Source of the DNA: Burkholderia paludis
GTDB taxonomy: Bacteria > Pseudomonadota > Gammaproteobacteria > Burkholderiales > Burkholderiaceae
Direction: 5' to 3'
Assembly (NCBI RefSeq): GCF_000732615.1
Contig: NZ_JPGL01000006.1
Coordinates: forward strand, 1 to 64,000
DNA length: 64,000 nt
The notes below the pieces were generated by a model, which was not told where the DNA came from, did not search any database, and worked only from the letters and a program-made list of their open reading frames with translations. Shown here in pieces: positions 47,489 through 56,554 of this stretch. Numbering within the stretch: position 1 is the stretch's first letter; every line of letters starts with the position of its first letter. Made by a program: the position numbers and the translations under genes.

Positions 47489-48094
47489 TTATGCGCCGTC
47501 ACGCACGGCCATCGCAAGCGGCATCATGGCCGGCGCGATGGACGCCAGCAGGCGCTCTTTCGAGACTCCGTCGCGGGCCTGGACGGAAATGCCGTGCAAC
47601 TGGGTCGCATAGAAATCGGCCAGGGCCTTGACGTCGGCGCCGCGCGCGAGCTGTCCCTGCTCGGCCGCAAGCTGCAGGCGCTCGGCGATCGATTGCGTGC
47701 GTGCACGCCGATGTCCGGCGAGCCATTCCATGACGCTTTCGTTTTCGGCGGAATAGTTGGTGGCGGCGGAGACCACCATGCAGCCGTGCGGATGGCCGCG
47801 CCTCGTATAGGCGGCGACGGCATCGCGCAGCATCCGCTCGACGGCCGTGCGGACATCGGCCTCCCCGGCGAGCGCGCGATCGGCGAAGCCGCCGTCGCCT
47901 TGCTCGTAGAGCGCCACGGCTTCATGGAACAGCGCCTCCTTGCTGCCGAACGCCGCGTAAATGCGCGCGGACGCAATGCCCATCGCTTCGACCAGGTCGG
48001 ACATCGACGTGCCTTCGTAGCCGCGTCGCCAGAAAGCGAGCATGGCGCGCTTCAGCGCCATGTCGCGATCGAATTCTCTCGGTCGTCCCGCCAT
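47489..48094 (-). CDS. TetR-family repressor
   Basis: 201-aa TetR regulator. HTH near residues 8-55 (EFDRDMALKRAMLAFWRRGY, TSMSDLVEAMGIASARIYAA), C-terminal ligand domain with several Cys/Met residues. Start MAGRPREFDRD is standard for this subgroup. It is divergent from the isomerase gene, and a 30-bp palindrome overlapping the isomerase promoter lies between them, so it most likely represses that operon and is induced by an unknown small molecule. Confidence 0.86.
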   Translation of the reverse strand: MAGRPREFDRDMALKRAMLAFWRRGYEGTSMSDLVEAMGIASARIYAAFGSKEALFHEAVALYEQGDGGFADRALAGEADVRTAVERMLRDAVAAYTRRGHPHGCMVVSAATNYSAENESVMEWLAGHRRARTQSIAERLQLAAEQGQLARGADVKALADFYATQLHGISVQARDGVSKERLLASIAPAMMPLAMAVRDGA

Positions 48095-48144
48095 TTCCCT
48101 GTCGTCCGTGGTCACATCGTGGAGCGATTTTATCGCGCACCGTG

Positions 48145-48174
48145 TTGACACGGGCCGTTTCCTCGTCCTATTCT
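48145..48174 (+). promoter_or_regulatory. Sigma-70-type promoter for the isomerase operon
   Basis: TTGACA (48145-48150) and TATTCT (48169-48174) are separated by 18 bases. The -10 box falls inside the TetR-type palindrome, so repressor binding would exclude RNA polymerase. Confidence 0.6.
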
Positions 48175-48196
48175 TTGTCGATCAACAAACAATAGG
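48167..48196. promoter_or_regulatory. Palindromic operator between tetR-type and isomerase genes
   Basis: A 30-bp near-perfect palindrome: CCTATT at the left end pairs with AATAGG at the right, and TTTGT with ACAAA further in, centred on GATC. It is the expected symmetry for a TetR dimer site and lies directly before the ribosome-binding site of the isomerase gene. Confidence 0.65.
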
Positions 48197-48204
48197 AGTC
48201 GGTC

Positions 48205-49260
48205 ATGCGTACCCTCAAGGGCCCCAGTCTTCATCTGGCGCAGTTCGTCGGCGATACCGCGCCTTTCGACAACCTGCCCGACATCGCGCAATGGGCCGCC
48301 GGCCTCGGCTTCAAGGCATTGCAGATTCCCGCGTGGGATACGCGTCTGTTCGACGTGGCGACCGCCGCGGAGAGCCAGGACTACTGCGACGACGTGAAGG
48401 GCATGCTGGTCGAACACGGGCTGGAGATCAGCGAACTGACCACGCATATCTTCGGGCAACTGGTCGCCGTGCATCCGGCGTACGACGCCATGTGCGACAA
48501 CTTCGCGCCCGAGGCCGTGCGCGGCAATCCGGCCGCGCGCACCGCATGGGCGCTGGAGCGGCTCGAGCTGTCGGCGCGCGCTTCACGCCGCCTGGGGCTC
48601 ACCGACATGGGCACCTTCTCGGGCTCGTTCGCGTGGCCTTACCTGTTTCCGTTCCCGCAACGGCCCGCCGGCCTCATCGAGACGGCCTTCGACGAACTGG
48701 CGCGCCGCTGGCGGCCGATTCTCGACGTCTGCGATGAAAACGGCGTCAACCTCTGCTACGAGATTCACCCGAGCGAAGACCTGCACGACGGCGTCAGTTT
48801 CGAGCGCTTCCATGCGCTGGTCGGCGGGCACGCACGCTGCCGGATTCTGTTCGACCCCAGTCATTTCGTGCTGCAGCAACTGGACTATCTGGCGTACCTC
48901 GATATTTACCGCGAGCACATCCGCATGTTCCATGTGAAGGATGCCGAGTTCCTGCCATCGGGGCGCCAGGGCATCTACGGCGGCTACAGTTCGTGGCTGG
49001 AGCGCGCCGGCCGCTTCCGCTCGCTGGGCGACGGCCAGGTCGACTTCAAGGCGATTTTTTCTAAATTTGCTCAGTACAACTATGAAGGATGGGCCGCCCT
49101 CGAGTGGGAATGCTGCCTCAAGGATCCGGAGGACGGCGCGCGCGAAGGTGTCGCGTTCATCAACGACCACATCATCCGCGTGACGGAGCGCGTTTTCGAC
49201 GATTTCGCCGGCGCCGCGGTCGATCAACGGCAAATCCACACGATGCTCGGCCTCGAATGA
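48205..49260 (+). CDS. Sugar phosphate isomerase/epimerase (xylose-isomerase-like TIM barrel)
   Basis: 351-aa AP-endonuclease-2-superfamily protein. Metal-binding residues are suggested by LCYEIHPSEDLHD (near 193-205), RILFDPSHFVLQQ (near 213-225) and RMFHVKDAEFLPSG (near 240-253), followed by ALEWECCLKDP near the end. Such enzymes isomerise or dehydrate sugars and inositols. AGGAG precedes the ATG. It overlaps or nearly abuts the next hydrolase gene, forming a TetR-controlled two-gene operon. Substrate is unknown. Confidence 0.83.
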   Translation: MRTLKGPSLHLAQFVGDTAPFDNLPDIAQWAAGLGFKALQIPAWDTRLFDVATAAESQDYCDDVKGMLVEHGLEISELTTHIFGQLVAVHPAYDAMCDNFAPEAVRGNPAARTAWALERLELSARASRRLGLTDMGTFSGSFAWPYLFPFPQRPAGLIETAFDELARRWRPILDVCDENGVNLCYEIHPSEDLHDGVSFERFHALVGGHARCRILFDPSHFVLQQLDYLAYLDIYREHIRMFHVKDAEFLPSGRQGIYGGYSSWLERAGRFRSLGDGQVDFKAIFSKFAQYNYEGWAALEWECCLKDPEDGAREGVAFINDHIIRVTERVFDDFAGAAVDQRQIHTMLGLE

Positions 49261-49292
49261 GCCGCTTTCTCCCACTGCCAGGAACCATCGAC

Positions 49293-50177
49293 ATGTCCGC
49301 TCAACTCGCGTCGCCGCCGGCCGACGCCAATGGCTTCACACATCAATACGTCCGCATCGACGGCCAGCGCATCCATTGCGTGACGGCCGGCGCGGGTACG
49401 CCCGTCCTGCTGATTCCGGGGTGGCCGCAAACCTGGTATGCGTGGCGCCACGTCATGCAGGCGCTCGCCGGGCACGGCTTCACGGCTGTCGCGGTCGATC
49501 CGCCGGGCACCGGCCATTCCGACCGGCCGCTGGCAGGCTACGACACGGGGCACACGGCGGCCGCGCTGCATCGCGCGATGGCGCAGCTCGGCTTCGACGT
49601 CTACCAGGTGGCCGGTCACGACGTCGGCATGTGGGTGGCCTATGCGCTGGCGAGCGACCGCCCCGAGGCGGTGAAGGCGCTGGCGCTCACGGAGGCCGTG
49701 ATTCCGGGGCTGGCGCCGGCGCCGTCGATCTTCGCGCCGCCGGAGGAGAACATCTTCCTGTGGCATTTCATGTTCAATCAGCTGGCCGACTTGCCCGAGA
49801 CGCTGATCGCCGGGCGTGAACGCGCGTATCTGACGTTCATGTTCGACCGCTGGTCGTTCCGGCGCGACCGCGTGGCGGTCGACGTCTATATCGACGCGTA
49901 TGCGGCGCCGGGCGGCTTGCGCGGCGGCTTTTCCTATTACCGCGCCATTCCGGAGACGATCCGCCAGAACCGGGAGCGGGCGCAGCGGAAGCTGGCGATG
50001 CCGGTGCTCGCCATCGGTGCCGAACATGCCACGGGCGACGCGCCGCTGGTCACCCTGCGCGACAACGCGACGGATCTGCAGGGCGCGATCGTTCCCGATT
50101 GCGGCCACTTCATCATGGAAGAAGCGCCGGATGCGTTCATCGGCCACCTGCTGCCGTTCCTGATGCGGACCCGCTGA
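49293..50177 (+). CDS. Alpha/beta hydrolase, epoxide hydrolase-like
   Basis: 294-aa hydrolase. The nucleophile motif is GHDVGMWVAYALA with Asp in place of Ser (near residue 110), as in epoxide hydrolases and haloalkane dehalogenases. The oxyanion segment PGWPQTWYAWR and late catalytic His in PDCGHFIMEE are present. An in-frame ATG at 49257 overlapping the upstream stop (ATGA) would add 12 residues and couple translation; either start is possible. Substrate is unknown. Confidence 0.83.
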   Translation: MSAQLASPPADANGFTHQYVRIDGQRIHCVTAGAGTPVLLIPGWPQTWYAWRHVMQALAGHGFTAVAVDPPGTGHSDRPLAGYDTGHTAAALHRAMAQLGFDVYQVAGHDVGMWVAYALASDRPEAVKALALTEAVIPGLAPAPSIFAPPEENIFLWHFMFNQLADLPETLIAGRERAYLTFMFDRWSFRRDRVAVDVYIDAYAAPGGLRGGFSYYRAIPETIRQNRERAQRKLAMPVLAIGAEHATGDAPLVTLRDNATDLQGAIVPDCGHFIMEEAPDAFIGHLLPFLMRTR

Positions 50178-50360
50178 ACCTGCCGGCCGACGCGGGCCTC
50201 GCCGCGCCGCCGGAACGATTGGCCGGGGCGAATTGCCTGCGTCGCCGGGCGCGCGCAGTTCGTTTCAGCCCCCATGCAACGGCATCGCGCCTTCCAGGGC
50301 GGCCCCGTTGCCGGGGAACCGGCCTGTCGGGCATGGGCTCGCGGCGGGCGCGGCCCTACC

Positions 50361-51095
50361 CTACCTGCGCGCCTGAACCCGCCCGCGCAGGCACTTGAAC
50401 CACAGCCGCACCGCGCCGACGCCGCCCGCCACCGGAATCCGCGGCAACAGGAACGGATCGTCGGACGCGTCGGCGCAACCGCGCCGGGTGGTCGTCGCGT
50501 TGCCGTAACCGGCATCCGCGACCTGGTCGCGCACACGCGGGTCGAGATCGCCGTACGGGTAGCAGAACGATTCGACGCGCTGGCCGCCCAGCGCTTCGAG
50601 CTGCCGCCTGGATTCGGCGATCTGGATTGCCGACACGTGCGCCGGCACGCGCGACAGCGCGACGTGATCGAGCGTATGCGAGCCGATCTCGTGGCCGTGA
50701 TCGCGCCAGGCGAGCATGTCCTCGCGAGTCATCAGCGGCGAATGCGCGGTATCGGCTTCCGCATCCCAGTCGTTCTTCCCGCCGAAGCGGCCGGCGACGA
50801 AGTAGCAGGTCGCGGTGAACCCGAGTTCGTCCAGCACGGGCATCGCATGCGTCAGCACGTTGAGAAAGCCGTCGTCGAACGAAATGCCGAAGACTTTCCC
50901 GCTGCGTTCGCCGCGCAGATACGGCTGCAGTTCGCGCACGCTCAGGCCGCGGTAGCCGAGCCGGCTGAACAGCGTCATCTGGCGGCGGAACGCGCCGGGT
51001 GCGACGCTCAGGCTGCGCAGCCGGTCGGGCGGCGGCGGCAGCGTGCGTATCTGGTGGTACATCAGGATCGGATAGCGCGCGGCGGACGGCAGCAT
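50361..51095 (-). CDS. Polysaccharide deacetylase (NodB homology domain)
   Basis: 244-aa carbohydrate esterase 4 enzyme. NodB motif 1 GISFDDGFLNV (Asp-Asp near residue 74) and motif 2 HEIGSHTLDHVALS (metal-binding His residues near 140 and 144) are intact; motif 3 is FCYPYGDLDPRV. No signal peptide, so it may be cytoplasmic or membrane-associated through a partner. Last gene of a three-gene run with a methyltransferase-like gene and a glycosyltransferase, suggesting surface glycan modification. Confidence 0.86.
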   Translation of the reverse strand: MLPSAARYPILMYHQIRTLPPPPDRLRSLSVAPGAFRRQMTLFSRLGYRGLSVRELQPYLRGERSGKVFGISFDDGFLNVLTHAMPVLDELGFTATCYFVAGRFGGKNDWDAEADTAHSPLMTREDMLAWRDHGHEIGSHTLDHVALSRVPAHVSAIQIAESRRQLEALGGQRVESFCYPYGDLDPRVRDQVADAGYGNATTTRRGCADASDDPFLLPRIPVAGGVGAVRLWFKCLRGRVQARR

Positions 51096-51118
51096 GGGGC
51101 GATCGCGGGAACGGAGGG

Positions 51119-51682
51119 TTACGACGCGGCCTTGCGGAAAATCCGCAGGGTCTTGAAGTGGCCGGTTTCGACGAAATCGGCATTCGCCGCCCATCGCTCG
51201 ATGACCGGTTCGGCCTTCCGGTAGGCCGACGAGCCCGTGTAGAACAGGAGGTGCCCTGCAGGCGCGATATGGCGTGCGAACAGGTCGAGCACTTCGGCGT
51301 CGGTCTTCGCGCCGTAGCGGCTGTTCGTCTCGTCGCGGTACTCGCACAGATGGAACAGCGTGACGACGTCGAAGGCCGGCAGCAGGTCCGGATTGCTCGT
51401 ATAGATGTCGCCGAAATACGCCAGATAGGTCTTGCCGACCTCCGGCCGCCGCGTGACGAGATCGACGTACGACCTGTATTCCTTCGGCGACGCCGTGACG
51501 CCGAACACGGTGTTGTTCAGGTGCGGTCGCGCGCATGCCACGCCGACATGGTGGTGGCCGCCGGTGCCGAAGTGATAGATGCGGATGCCGTTGAGGCGAG
51601 CGGATTCCAGCCATTCGACGAAGTGCACGTCGCACGGGCACTCCCCGATGCGCAGATCCCAGTACTTCTTCCAGACGTTCAT
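51119..51682 (-). CDS. Methyltransferase-like protein in glycan cluster
   Basis: 187-aa soluble protein. IRIYHFGTGGHHHVGVACAR (near residues 33-52) resembles a glycine-rich S-adenosylmethionine loop, LPAFDVVTLFHLCEYRDETN fits the post-strand-4 region and IAPAGHLLFYTGS the strand-5/6 region, so a class I methyltransferase fold is plausible. Core motifs are weak and the HHH run is unusual. It starts 5 bp after the glycosyltransferase stop, so it is operonic. Role unassigned. Confidence 0.6.
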   Translation of the reverse strand: MNVWKKYWDLRIGECPCDVHFVEWLESARLNGIRIYHFGTGGHHHVGVACARPHLNNTVFGVTASPKEYRSYVDLVTRRPEVGKTYLAYFGDIYTSNPDLLPAFDVVTLFHLCEYRDETNSRYGAKTDAEVLDLFARHIAPAGHLLFYTGSSAYRKAEPVIERWAANADFVETGHFKTLRIFRKAAS

Positions 51683-51687
51683 TGCCG

Positions 51688-52833
51688 TCACACCGACCTC
51701 ATGGATGTCACGCGGCGATACGCGTTGTGTCGAATCGAGTTCTGATAGACGGACAACGTCGCCTCGACGAACCGGTCGAACGAGAATTCGCGCTTGCCCT
51801 TCAGTTGCGCGCTGCGTCCCATCGCGTGGACGCAGCCGGGCTCGCGTGCGATCGCGCGCAGGATCGGCTCGATCGCTTCCGGCTCGTGCGGCGGGACGAC
51901 CCAGCCGTCCACGCCCGGCTCGACGTTCTCGGGCAGCCCGCCCACGCGGGTCACGATCGCGGGGCAGCCGAGCGACATCGCCTCGCGGCACGCGTACGAC
52001 AGGCTCTCGTGATACGACAGCACGAACGACACGTCGACGATCGAGAACGGCGTCCGCACGTCGTCGAGGCGGCCGGTGCAGGCGATGCGCGACGTCATGC
52101 CGTGCCGCGCGATCTGTTCGCGCTGCTCGCCGGACGGTTCCGCGCCGACCAGCAGCACGCGAAACCGTTCGCGCTCGTGGTCGGGCAGGCGGCCCAGCGC
52201 CGCGATCAGGTCCATCCAGCCTTTTTCCGGCGCGGTGCCGGCGCTGCTGCCCAGGACGATCGCATCCGCGCCGGACGGCCCGAACAGGGCCGTCTTGCGG
52301 CGGCGAATCTCGTCGCTCGCCAGTCGTTCCGCGGCCGGCTGGCGCACGCCGTGCTTGATGACCGTGACGTTGCCGTACGGCGACCGGAACGCGAGCATGT
52401 CCGCCACGTAGTCGCTGACCGCGATGGTGTGGTCGGTTGCCAGCCGTGCGCGCAGCAGGTTGCCGAAGCTGTCGGCGCGATAGGTGTTGTGCTTGGTGAG
52501 CACGACCGCGGGCCGACGCCGGCACCCGAGCAGCGCCAGCATCACCTGCCGATGGTCGGCGGACCCGTTGACATGGATGACGTCGAAGCGCTCCGCGACG
52601 ATCAGCTGGCGCAGCCGGACGATTTCCACGCACAGCCGGTTCCAGCGCGGCTTGAATTCCATGTCGAAGATGGTCACGCCGGGGCTGTCCGCCAGCAGTC
52701 GCGACAGACGGCTACCCTGCGGCGACGCGACGGTCACGCGGTGATGCCGGCTCATCGCCACGGCGAGATCGCGGACGTAGGTGTCCTGGCCGCCGCCGTA
52801 GTCGCCGTGGAAGTTCGTATACAGAATGTTCAT
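51688..52833 (-). CDS. Glycosyltransferase family 4
   Basis: 381-aa retaining GT-B glycosyltransferase. N-terminal acceptor domain begins MNILYTNFHGDYGGGQDTYV with the expected GG loop; the donor-domain start is VLGSSAGTAPEKGWMDLIAA, and the E-x7-E motif is in ESLSYACREAMSLGCPAIVT with GGLPENVEPGVDGWVV after it. It probably transfers a sugar from a nucleotide donor onto a lipid- or protein-linked glycan at the inner membrane. First gene of the three-gene cluster. Confidence 0.88.
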   Translation of the reverse strand: MNILYTNFHGDYGGGQDTYVRDLAVAMSRHHRVTVASPQGSRLSRLLADSPGVTIFDMEFKPRWNRLCVEIVRLRQLIVAERFDVIHVNGSADHRQVMLALLGCRRRPAVVLTKHNTYRADSFGNLLRARLATDHTIAVSDYVADMLAFRSPYGNVTVIKHGVRQPAAERLASDEIRRRKTALFGPSGADAIVLGSSAGTAPEKGWMDLIAALGRLPDHERERFRVLLVGAEPSGEQREQIARHGMTSRIACTGRLDDVRTPFSIVDVSFVLSYHESLSYACREAMSLGCPAIVTRVGGLPENVEPGVDGWVVPPHEPEAIEPILRAIAREPGCVHAMGRSAQLKGKREFSFDRFVEATLSVYQNSIRHNAYRRVTSMRSV

Positions 52834-53362
52834 CGCGGTGCCGCCTTTGTCCGGTCGCCTGTTTGACAGGACTGCTTAAGATAAATGAGTCGAGCTTTCG
52901 AGAGCCGTGCTTCCTGCCCGGAGCCGGGTTTCCGGTTCGGGATCGTGCATCGACGCCCGCGGAGGGCGGCAACGCGAATTATTTCCGAATATTACAGACA
53001 CATTACGTATCGTAGTGTCGAGGTCTGCGCATCTTTGTGAGAATGTGTCGCGATCGCTTGCGGTGTCGTTAGGTCTCGCAACGCCGCCGGAAGGGGCGGA
53101 GTCGGCCGGCGCCGGCCGGGCAGGCTTGGGCCGGATCGCGACAAAACCGGCCTTTTCGACGGTAACCGGACGCAGATCAACCCGGCTGACTTTCAGATTT
53201 GAAAGCCGAAGTGCCATTTGCGTTAGAATGCCCCCCCTGTCCGCCCTGGCGATCGCCGAAGGCGGACTTGTCGCACCCAGGGAGACGTGGGTTCCGCTTC
53301 GGAGCCGGGCGCGAATGATGTGCCAGCCGTTAGCAACATAAGCTTTGTGATTTGGATTACTA
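52834..53362. other. Divergent intergenic region between glycan cluster and symporter
   Basis: About 530 bases without a supported gene. 52975-53040 is strikingly A+T-rich (ATTATTTCCGAATATTACAG) and likely contains the glycan-cluster promoter. TTGAAA followed by TAGAAT with 19-base spacing (53198-53228) is a weak candidate promoter for the symporter gene. Confidence 0.4.
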
Positions 53363-54664
53363 ATGAAAAAGAAGCACAACATCACCAAGTACATCGTTGT
53401 CGCGATGATGCTTGGTATCGCCGTGGGTTACGCCTGTCATAGCGCGTTTCCCGATCCGAAAATGGCGAAGGAAGTCGCCGGCTACGTGTCGTTGCTGTCC
53501 GACGTGTTCCTGCGCCTGATCAAGATGATCATCGCGCCGCTGGTATTCGCGACCCTGACCGTCGGCATTGCGCAGATGGGCGACGGCAGTGCCGTGGGCC
53601 GGGTCGGCGTCAAGGCGTTCGGCTGGTTCTTCATCGCGTCGTTCACGTCGTTGCTGCTCGGTCTGCTGACCGCGACGATCCTGCAGCCGGGCAGCCACCT
53701 GAGCCTGCCGTTGCCGGCCTCCGATGCGGCCCTCAACCTGAAGACGGGCGCCTTCACGCTGAAGGACTTTGTGGTCCACCTGGTGCCGAAGTCGATCGCC
53801 GAAGCGATGGCGAACAACGAAATCCTGCAGATCGTCGTGTTCTCGATCTTCTTCGGCACGGCGCTGTCCGCGCTCGGCGAGGCGGGCAAGCGCCTGACCG
53901 GCGTGATCGACGATCTCGCGCAGGTGATGCTGAAGGTGACGAGCGCGGTGATGTGGTTCGCGCCCGTCGCGGTGTTCGCCGCGCTGGCGTCGACGATCAC
54001 GACGGAAGGGCTCGGCATCCTGCTCACGTTCGCGAAGTTCATGGCGAGCTTCTATCTGGCGCTGGCGCTGCTGTGGGGCGTGCTGACGCTCGCGGGCGTG
54101 ACGTTCCTCGGCAAGCGCGCGTTCACGCTGATCAAGCTGATCCGCGAGCCGTTCCTGCTGTCGTTCGCGACGGCGAGCTCCGAGGCCGCGTATCCGAAGC
54201 TGCTGGACGCGCTCGACCGCTTCGGCGTGAACCGCAAGATCTCGAGCTTCGTGCTGCCGATCGGGTATTCGTTCAACCTCGACGGCTCGATGATGTACTG
54301 CACGTTCGCGGTGCTGTTCATCGCGCAGGTGTACGGCATTCATCTGCCGCTGGGCACGCAGATCACGATGCTGCTGATGCTGATGGTGACGTCGAAGGGG
54401 ATGGCGGGCGTGCCGCGCGCATCGCTGGTCGTGATCGCGGCGACGCTCAACCAGTTCAACATGCCCGAAGCCGGGTTGCTGCTGATCATGGGCGTCGACA
54501 TGTTCCTCGACATGGGGCGCTCGGCCACTAACGCCGTCGGCAACTCGATCGCGGCCGCCGTGGTCGCGAAGTGGGAGGGTCAGCTCGACGCGCCGCGCGA
54601 CGACGATCCGGACGGCGGACGCGCGATGCCCGTGAAGGCGCCGGAGACATCCGCATCGGCATGA
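53363..54664 (+). CDS. Dicarboxylate/amino acid:cation symporter, GltP/DctA family
   Basis: 433-aa inner-membrane symporter with about eight helices and two re-entrant loops. The C-terminal substrate-binding region is clear: FATASSEAAYPK (serine-rich loop), VLPIGYSFNLDGSMMYCTFA and GRSATNAVGNSIAAAVVAKWEG. It imports glutamate/aspartate or C4-dicarboxylates with H+ or Na+. The cytoplasmic tail is rich in Asp and Pro. It stands alone, followed by a strong hairpin. Confidence 0.9.
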   Translation: MKKKHNITKYIVVAMMLGIAVGYACHSAFPDPKMAKEVAGYVSLLSDVFLRLIKMIIAPLVFATLTVGIAQMGDGSAVGRVGVKAFGWFFIASFTSLLLGLLTATILQPGSHLSLPLPASDAALNLKTGAFTLKDFVVHLVPKSIAEAMANNEILQIVVFSIFFGTALSALGEAGKRLTGVIDDLAQVMLKVTSAVMWFAPVAVFAALASTITTEGLGILLTFAKFMASFYLALALLWGVLTLAGVTFLGKRAFTLIKLIREPFLLSFATASSEAAYPKLLDALDRFGVNRKISSFVLPIGYSFNLDGSMMYCTFAVLFIAQVYGIHLPLGTQITMLLMLMVTSKGMAGVPRASLVVIAATLNQFNMPEAGLLLIMGVDMFLDMGRSATNAVGNSIAAAVVAKWEGQLDAPRDDDPDGGRAMPVKAPETSASA

Positions 54665-54719
54665 TGCGCGGCAGCGCGGCGCTCGCCGCGCGTGGCCCGT
54701 TTCACGGTTATTGACGGTC

Positions 54720-54752
54720 GCCGGCCTGGATTCGACGAGGATCCAGGCCGGC
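54720..54752 (+). terminator. Intrinsic-terminator-like hairpin after the symporter gene
   Basis: GCCGGCCTGGAT (54720-54731) pairs perfectly with ATCCAGGCCGGC (54741-54752) around a 9-base loop, followed by GCTTCGTTT. It lies 56 bp after the stop codon. Confidence 0.65.
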
Positions 54753-55182
54753 GCTTCGTTTGGCGCAACGATTTCGCCATCTCTCCGCCACACTTGTCCG
54801 GATTCACCGGAACGGCCGCGTGGCGTTTCAATCCTGCGTCGCCGGACCGGCGGCGATTGCCTCGCTCGCCAGGCGCCAGCCTGACGCCTCCTTCTCCGTC
54901 AGGCGCATCGGTGCCTTCGGTGCCTTCGCTGCCTTCGCTTGCGCACCGTCGCATCCGCCGTCGGCGTGTGTCGCCGCTCGGGGCCGCGCGACGACGTCCC
55001 GACGTCCCGACGCGGAAACGCGGTTCCGGGCAGAATGACGACGGCGTCCGCAGACGCCGCCGGCAGCCCTTGACGACGAACCGGACCGACCGAACGGTCG
55101 CACCGCCGCGTCGCAGCGCCGGCGAACCCGCGCGGCACCTCGCTGCCGCGCTTTTCAAGTCCGAAGTGACGAAACGACGAAG
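54753..55182. other. Intergenic region before the PPIase gene
   Basis: About 430 bases. Frames on both strands are arginine-rich and unlike protein. There are short runs of a GGTGCCTTCG-like word near 54908-54940 of unclear meaning. The PPIase promoter should be at the right end. Confidence 0.4.
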
Positions 55183-56007
55183 ATGAACAAGACACCGAAA
55201 CGCCTGTTGCTGATCGCCGCGCTGGCCGGCGCATTGAGCGGTCCCGTCCTTGCCGAGACGGCGGCGACCGTTGCAACGGTCAACGGCACGCCGATCACGC
55301 AGGCCGACGTCGATACGTTGCTGCGCGCGTCCGGGCAGCCGGATTCGCCGCAGGTCCGCCAGGCGATCAAGAATCAGCTGATCACGCGCGTGCTGGTGCA
55401 GCAGGCCGCCGAGAAGGCGGACTATGGCGACAAGCCCGAGGTCAAGGCGGCGGTGCAGCAGGCGAAAACCAATGCCGAGGTGCAGCTTTACCTGCGCGAG
55501 AACGTGAAGCCCGAGCCGGTGACCGACGAGCAGGTCAAGGCGCGCTACGACGAAATCGTCGCGGCGCTCGGCAAGAGCGAGTACAAGCCGCGCGTGATCG
55601 TCGTCAATGATCCGTTGACGGCCGCGACGGTGCTGAGCGAACTGAAGGCGGGCAAATCGTTCGACGGGCTCGCGCGCCAGTACAGCCTGGCGCCGAGCCG
55701 CGATGCGGGCGGCGAACTGCCGTGGGTGAGCTTCAACACGCCGGCGGTGGAGGGCAAGACGTCCGGCTTGCCGCTGCCGGTCGCGCAGGCGCTCGAGAAG
55801 CTGGCGGTCGGCGCGACGACGAAGGATTCGATTCCGGTCGACGGCGTGCGGGCCATCGTGAAGCTGGATGCGAAGCGGCCGACGCAGGTGCCGGGCTTCG
55901 CGACCGCGAAGCCTGCGCTTCAGCAGCAACTGCAGGCGGCCGCGATCGAGAAGGCGAGTGCGCAGATGATCGGCAACCTGATGAAGGGCGCGAAGATCAC
56001 GCAGTGA
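55183..56007 (+). CDS. Periplasmic peptidyl-prolyl cis-trans isomerase, parvulin type
   Basis: 274-aa exported foldase. Signal peptide MNKTPKRLLLIAALAGALSG with cleavage after VLAETA. A SurA-like N-terminal helical segment (VNGTPITQADVDTLL) leads to a parvulin domain at about residues 130-230 (YKPRVIVVNDPLTAATVLSE; AGGELPWVSFNTPAV), then a basic helical tail. Several family histidines of the parvulin site appear replaced, so activity may be weak and the protein may be mainly a chaperone. Single gene. Confidence 0.85.
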   Translation: MNKTPKRLLLIAALAGALSGPVLAETAATVATVNGTPITQADVDTLLRASGQPDSPQVRQAIKNQLITRVLVQQAAEKADYGDKPEVKAAVQQAKTNAEVQLYLRENVKPEPVTDEQVKARYDEIVAALGKSEYKPRVIVVNDPLTAATVLSELKAGKSFDGLARQYSLAPSRDAGGELPWVSFNTPAVEGKTSGLPLPVAQALEKLAVGATTKDSIPVDGVRAIVKLDAKRPTQVPGFATAKPALQQQLQAAAIEKASAQMIGNLMKGAKITQ

Positions 56008-56030
56008 TGCGGCGGCCCCGCGCGCCGGGC

Positions 56031-56079
56031 GTCAGGTGTCAGGCGTCAGGCGTCAGGCGTCAGGCGTCAGGCGTCAGGC
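56031..56079. repeat. Seven tandem copies of a 7-bp unit (GTCAGGC)
   Basis: GTCAGGT once, then GTCAGGC six times without interruption. The last copy supplies the TCA (TGA on the minus strand) that ends the acetyltransferase gene; every other copy contains a TGA as well, spread over different frames. Confidence 0.9.
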
Positions 56080-56511
56080 GCGCCAGATCATGCTCGTGCT
56101 CGTGTCGGCCTCCGATGCGACGCGAAAGCCGAGCCGCTCGTAGAGCCGCCGCGCCGGGTTGCCGTGCACCACGCTGAGCGATACGGGCACGTTCGCGCGC
56201 GCCGCGTCGTCCAGCAGCACCTGCAGCAGGGCCTCGCCGATGCCCCGGCCCTGGTGCGCGGGGAGGATCTGGATCTGGTGAACGTGCCATTCGCCGGCGG
56301 CGCGCGTCACCTTCAGCAAGCCGATGGGAGCGGCGCCTTCGCAGACGATCATCGCATCGTCGAAGTGCGCTTCGATGCGCCGGGTGTGCGCTTCGTCGTC
56401 GGTTGGCGAGCCGACCCGCTGCAGGTGCGCGGTCATCGTGAGCCGGCGCAGGGTCAGCAGGAAGGGCAGGTCGGCCTGGCAGGCGGTACGCAGATGGATT
56501 GCCGGTTTCAT
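56074..56511 (-). CDS. GNAT-family N-acetyltransferase
   Basis: 145-aa acetyl-CoA-dependent transferase. The acetyl-CoA-binding motif A is IQILPAHQGRGIGEALLQVL (Q-x-x-G-x-G near residue 90), and the C-terminal NPARRLYERLGFRV is the typical motif B. Start MKPAIHLRTACQAD was preferred over the long upstream frame. Substrate is unknown. Its stop codon lies in a tandem repeat, so C-terminal length could vary between strains. Confidence 0.86.
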   Translation of the reverse strand: MKPAIHLRTACQADLPFLLTLRRLTMTAHLQRVGSPTDDEAHTRRIEAHFDDAMIVCEGAAPIGLLKVTRAAGEWHVHQIQILPAHQGRGIGEALLQVLLDDAARANVPVSLSVVHGNPARRLYERLGFRVASEADTSTSMIWRA

Positions 56512-56554
56512 GATGGGCGGGAGCCTGGGTTGAGCGTCTGGATGCCGACGCGGA

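Noticed and set aside
49089..49292. Longer N-terminus for the epoxide-hydrolase-like gene
   Set aside because: It would lie inside the isomerase coding region in another frame with poor composition; only ATG 49257 or 49293 is credible.
54580..55929. 449-aa minus-strand open frame
   Set aside because: Antisense to the PPIase gene and its upstream region; no family resemblance, and the overlapping plus-strand gene has a clear signal peptide and parvulin domain.
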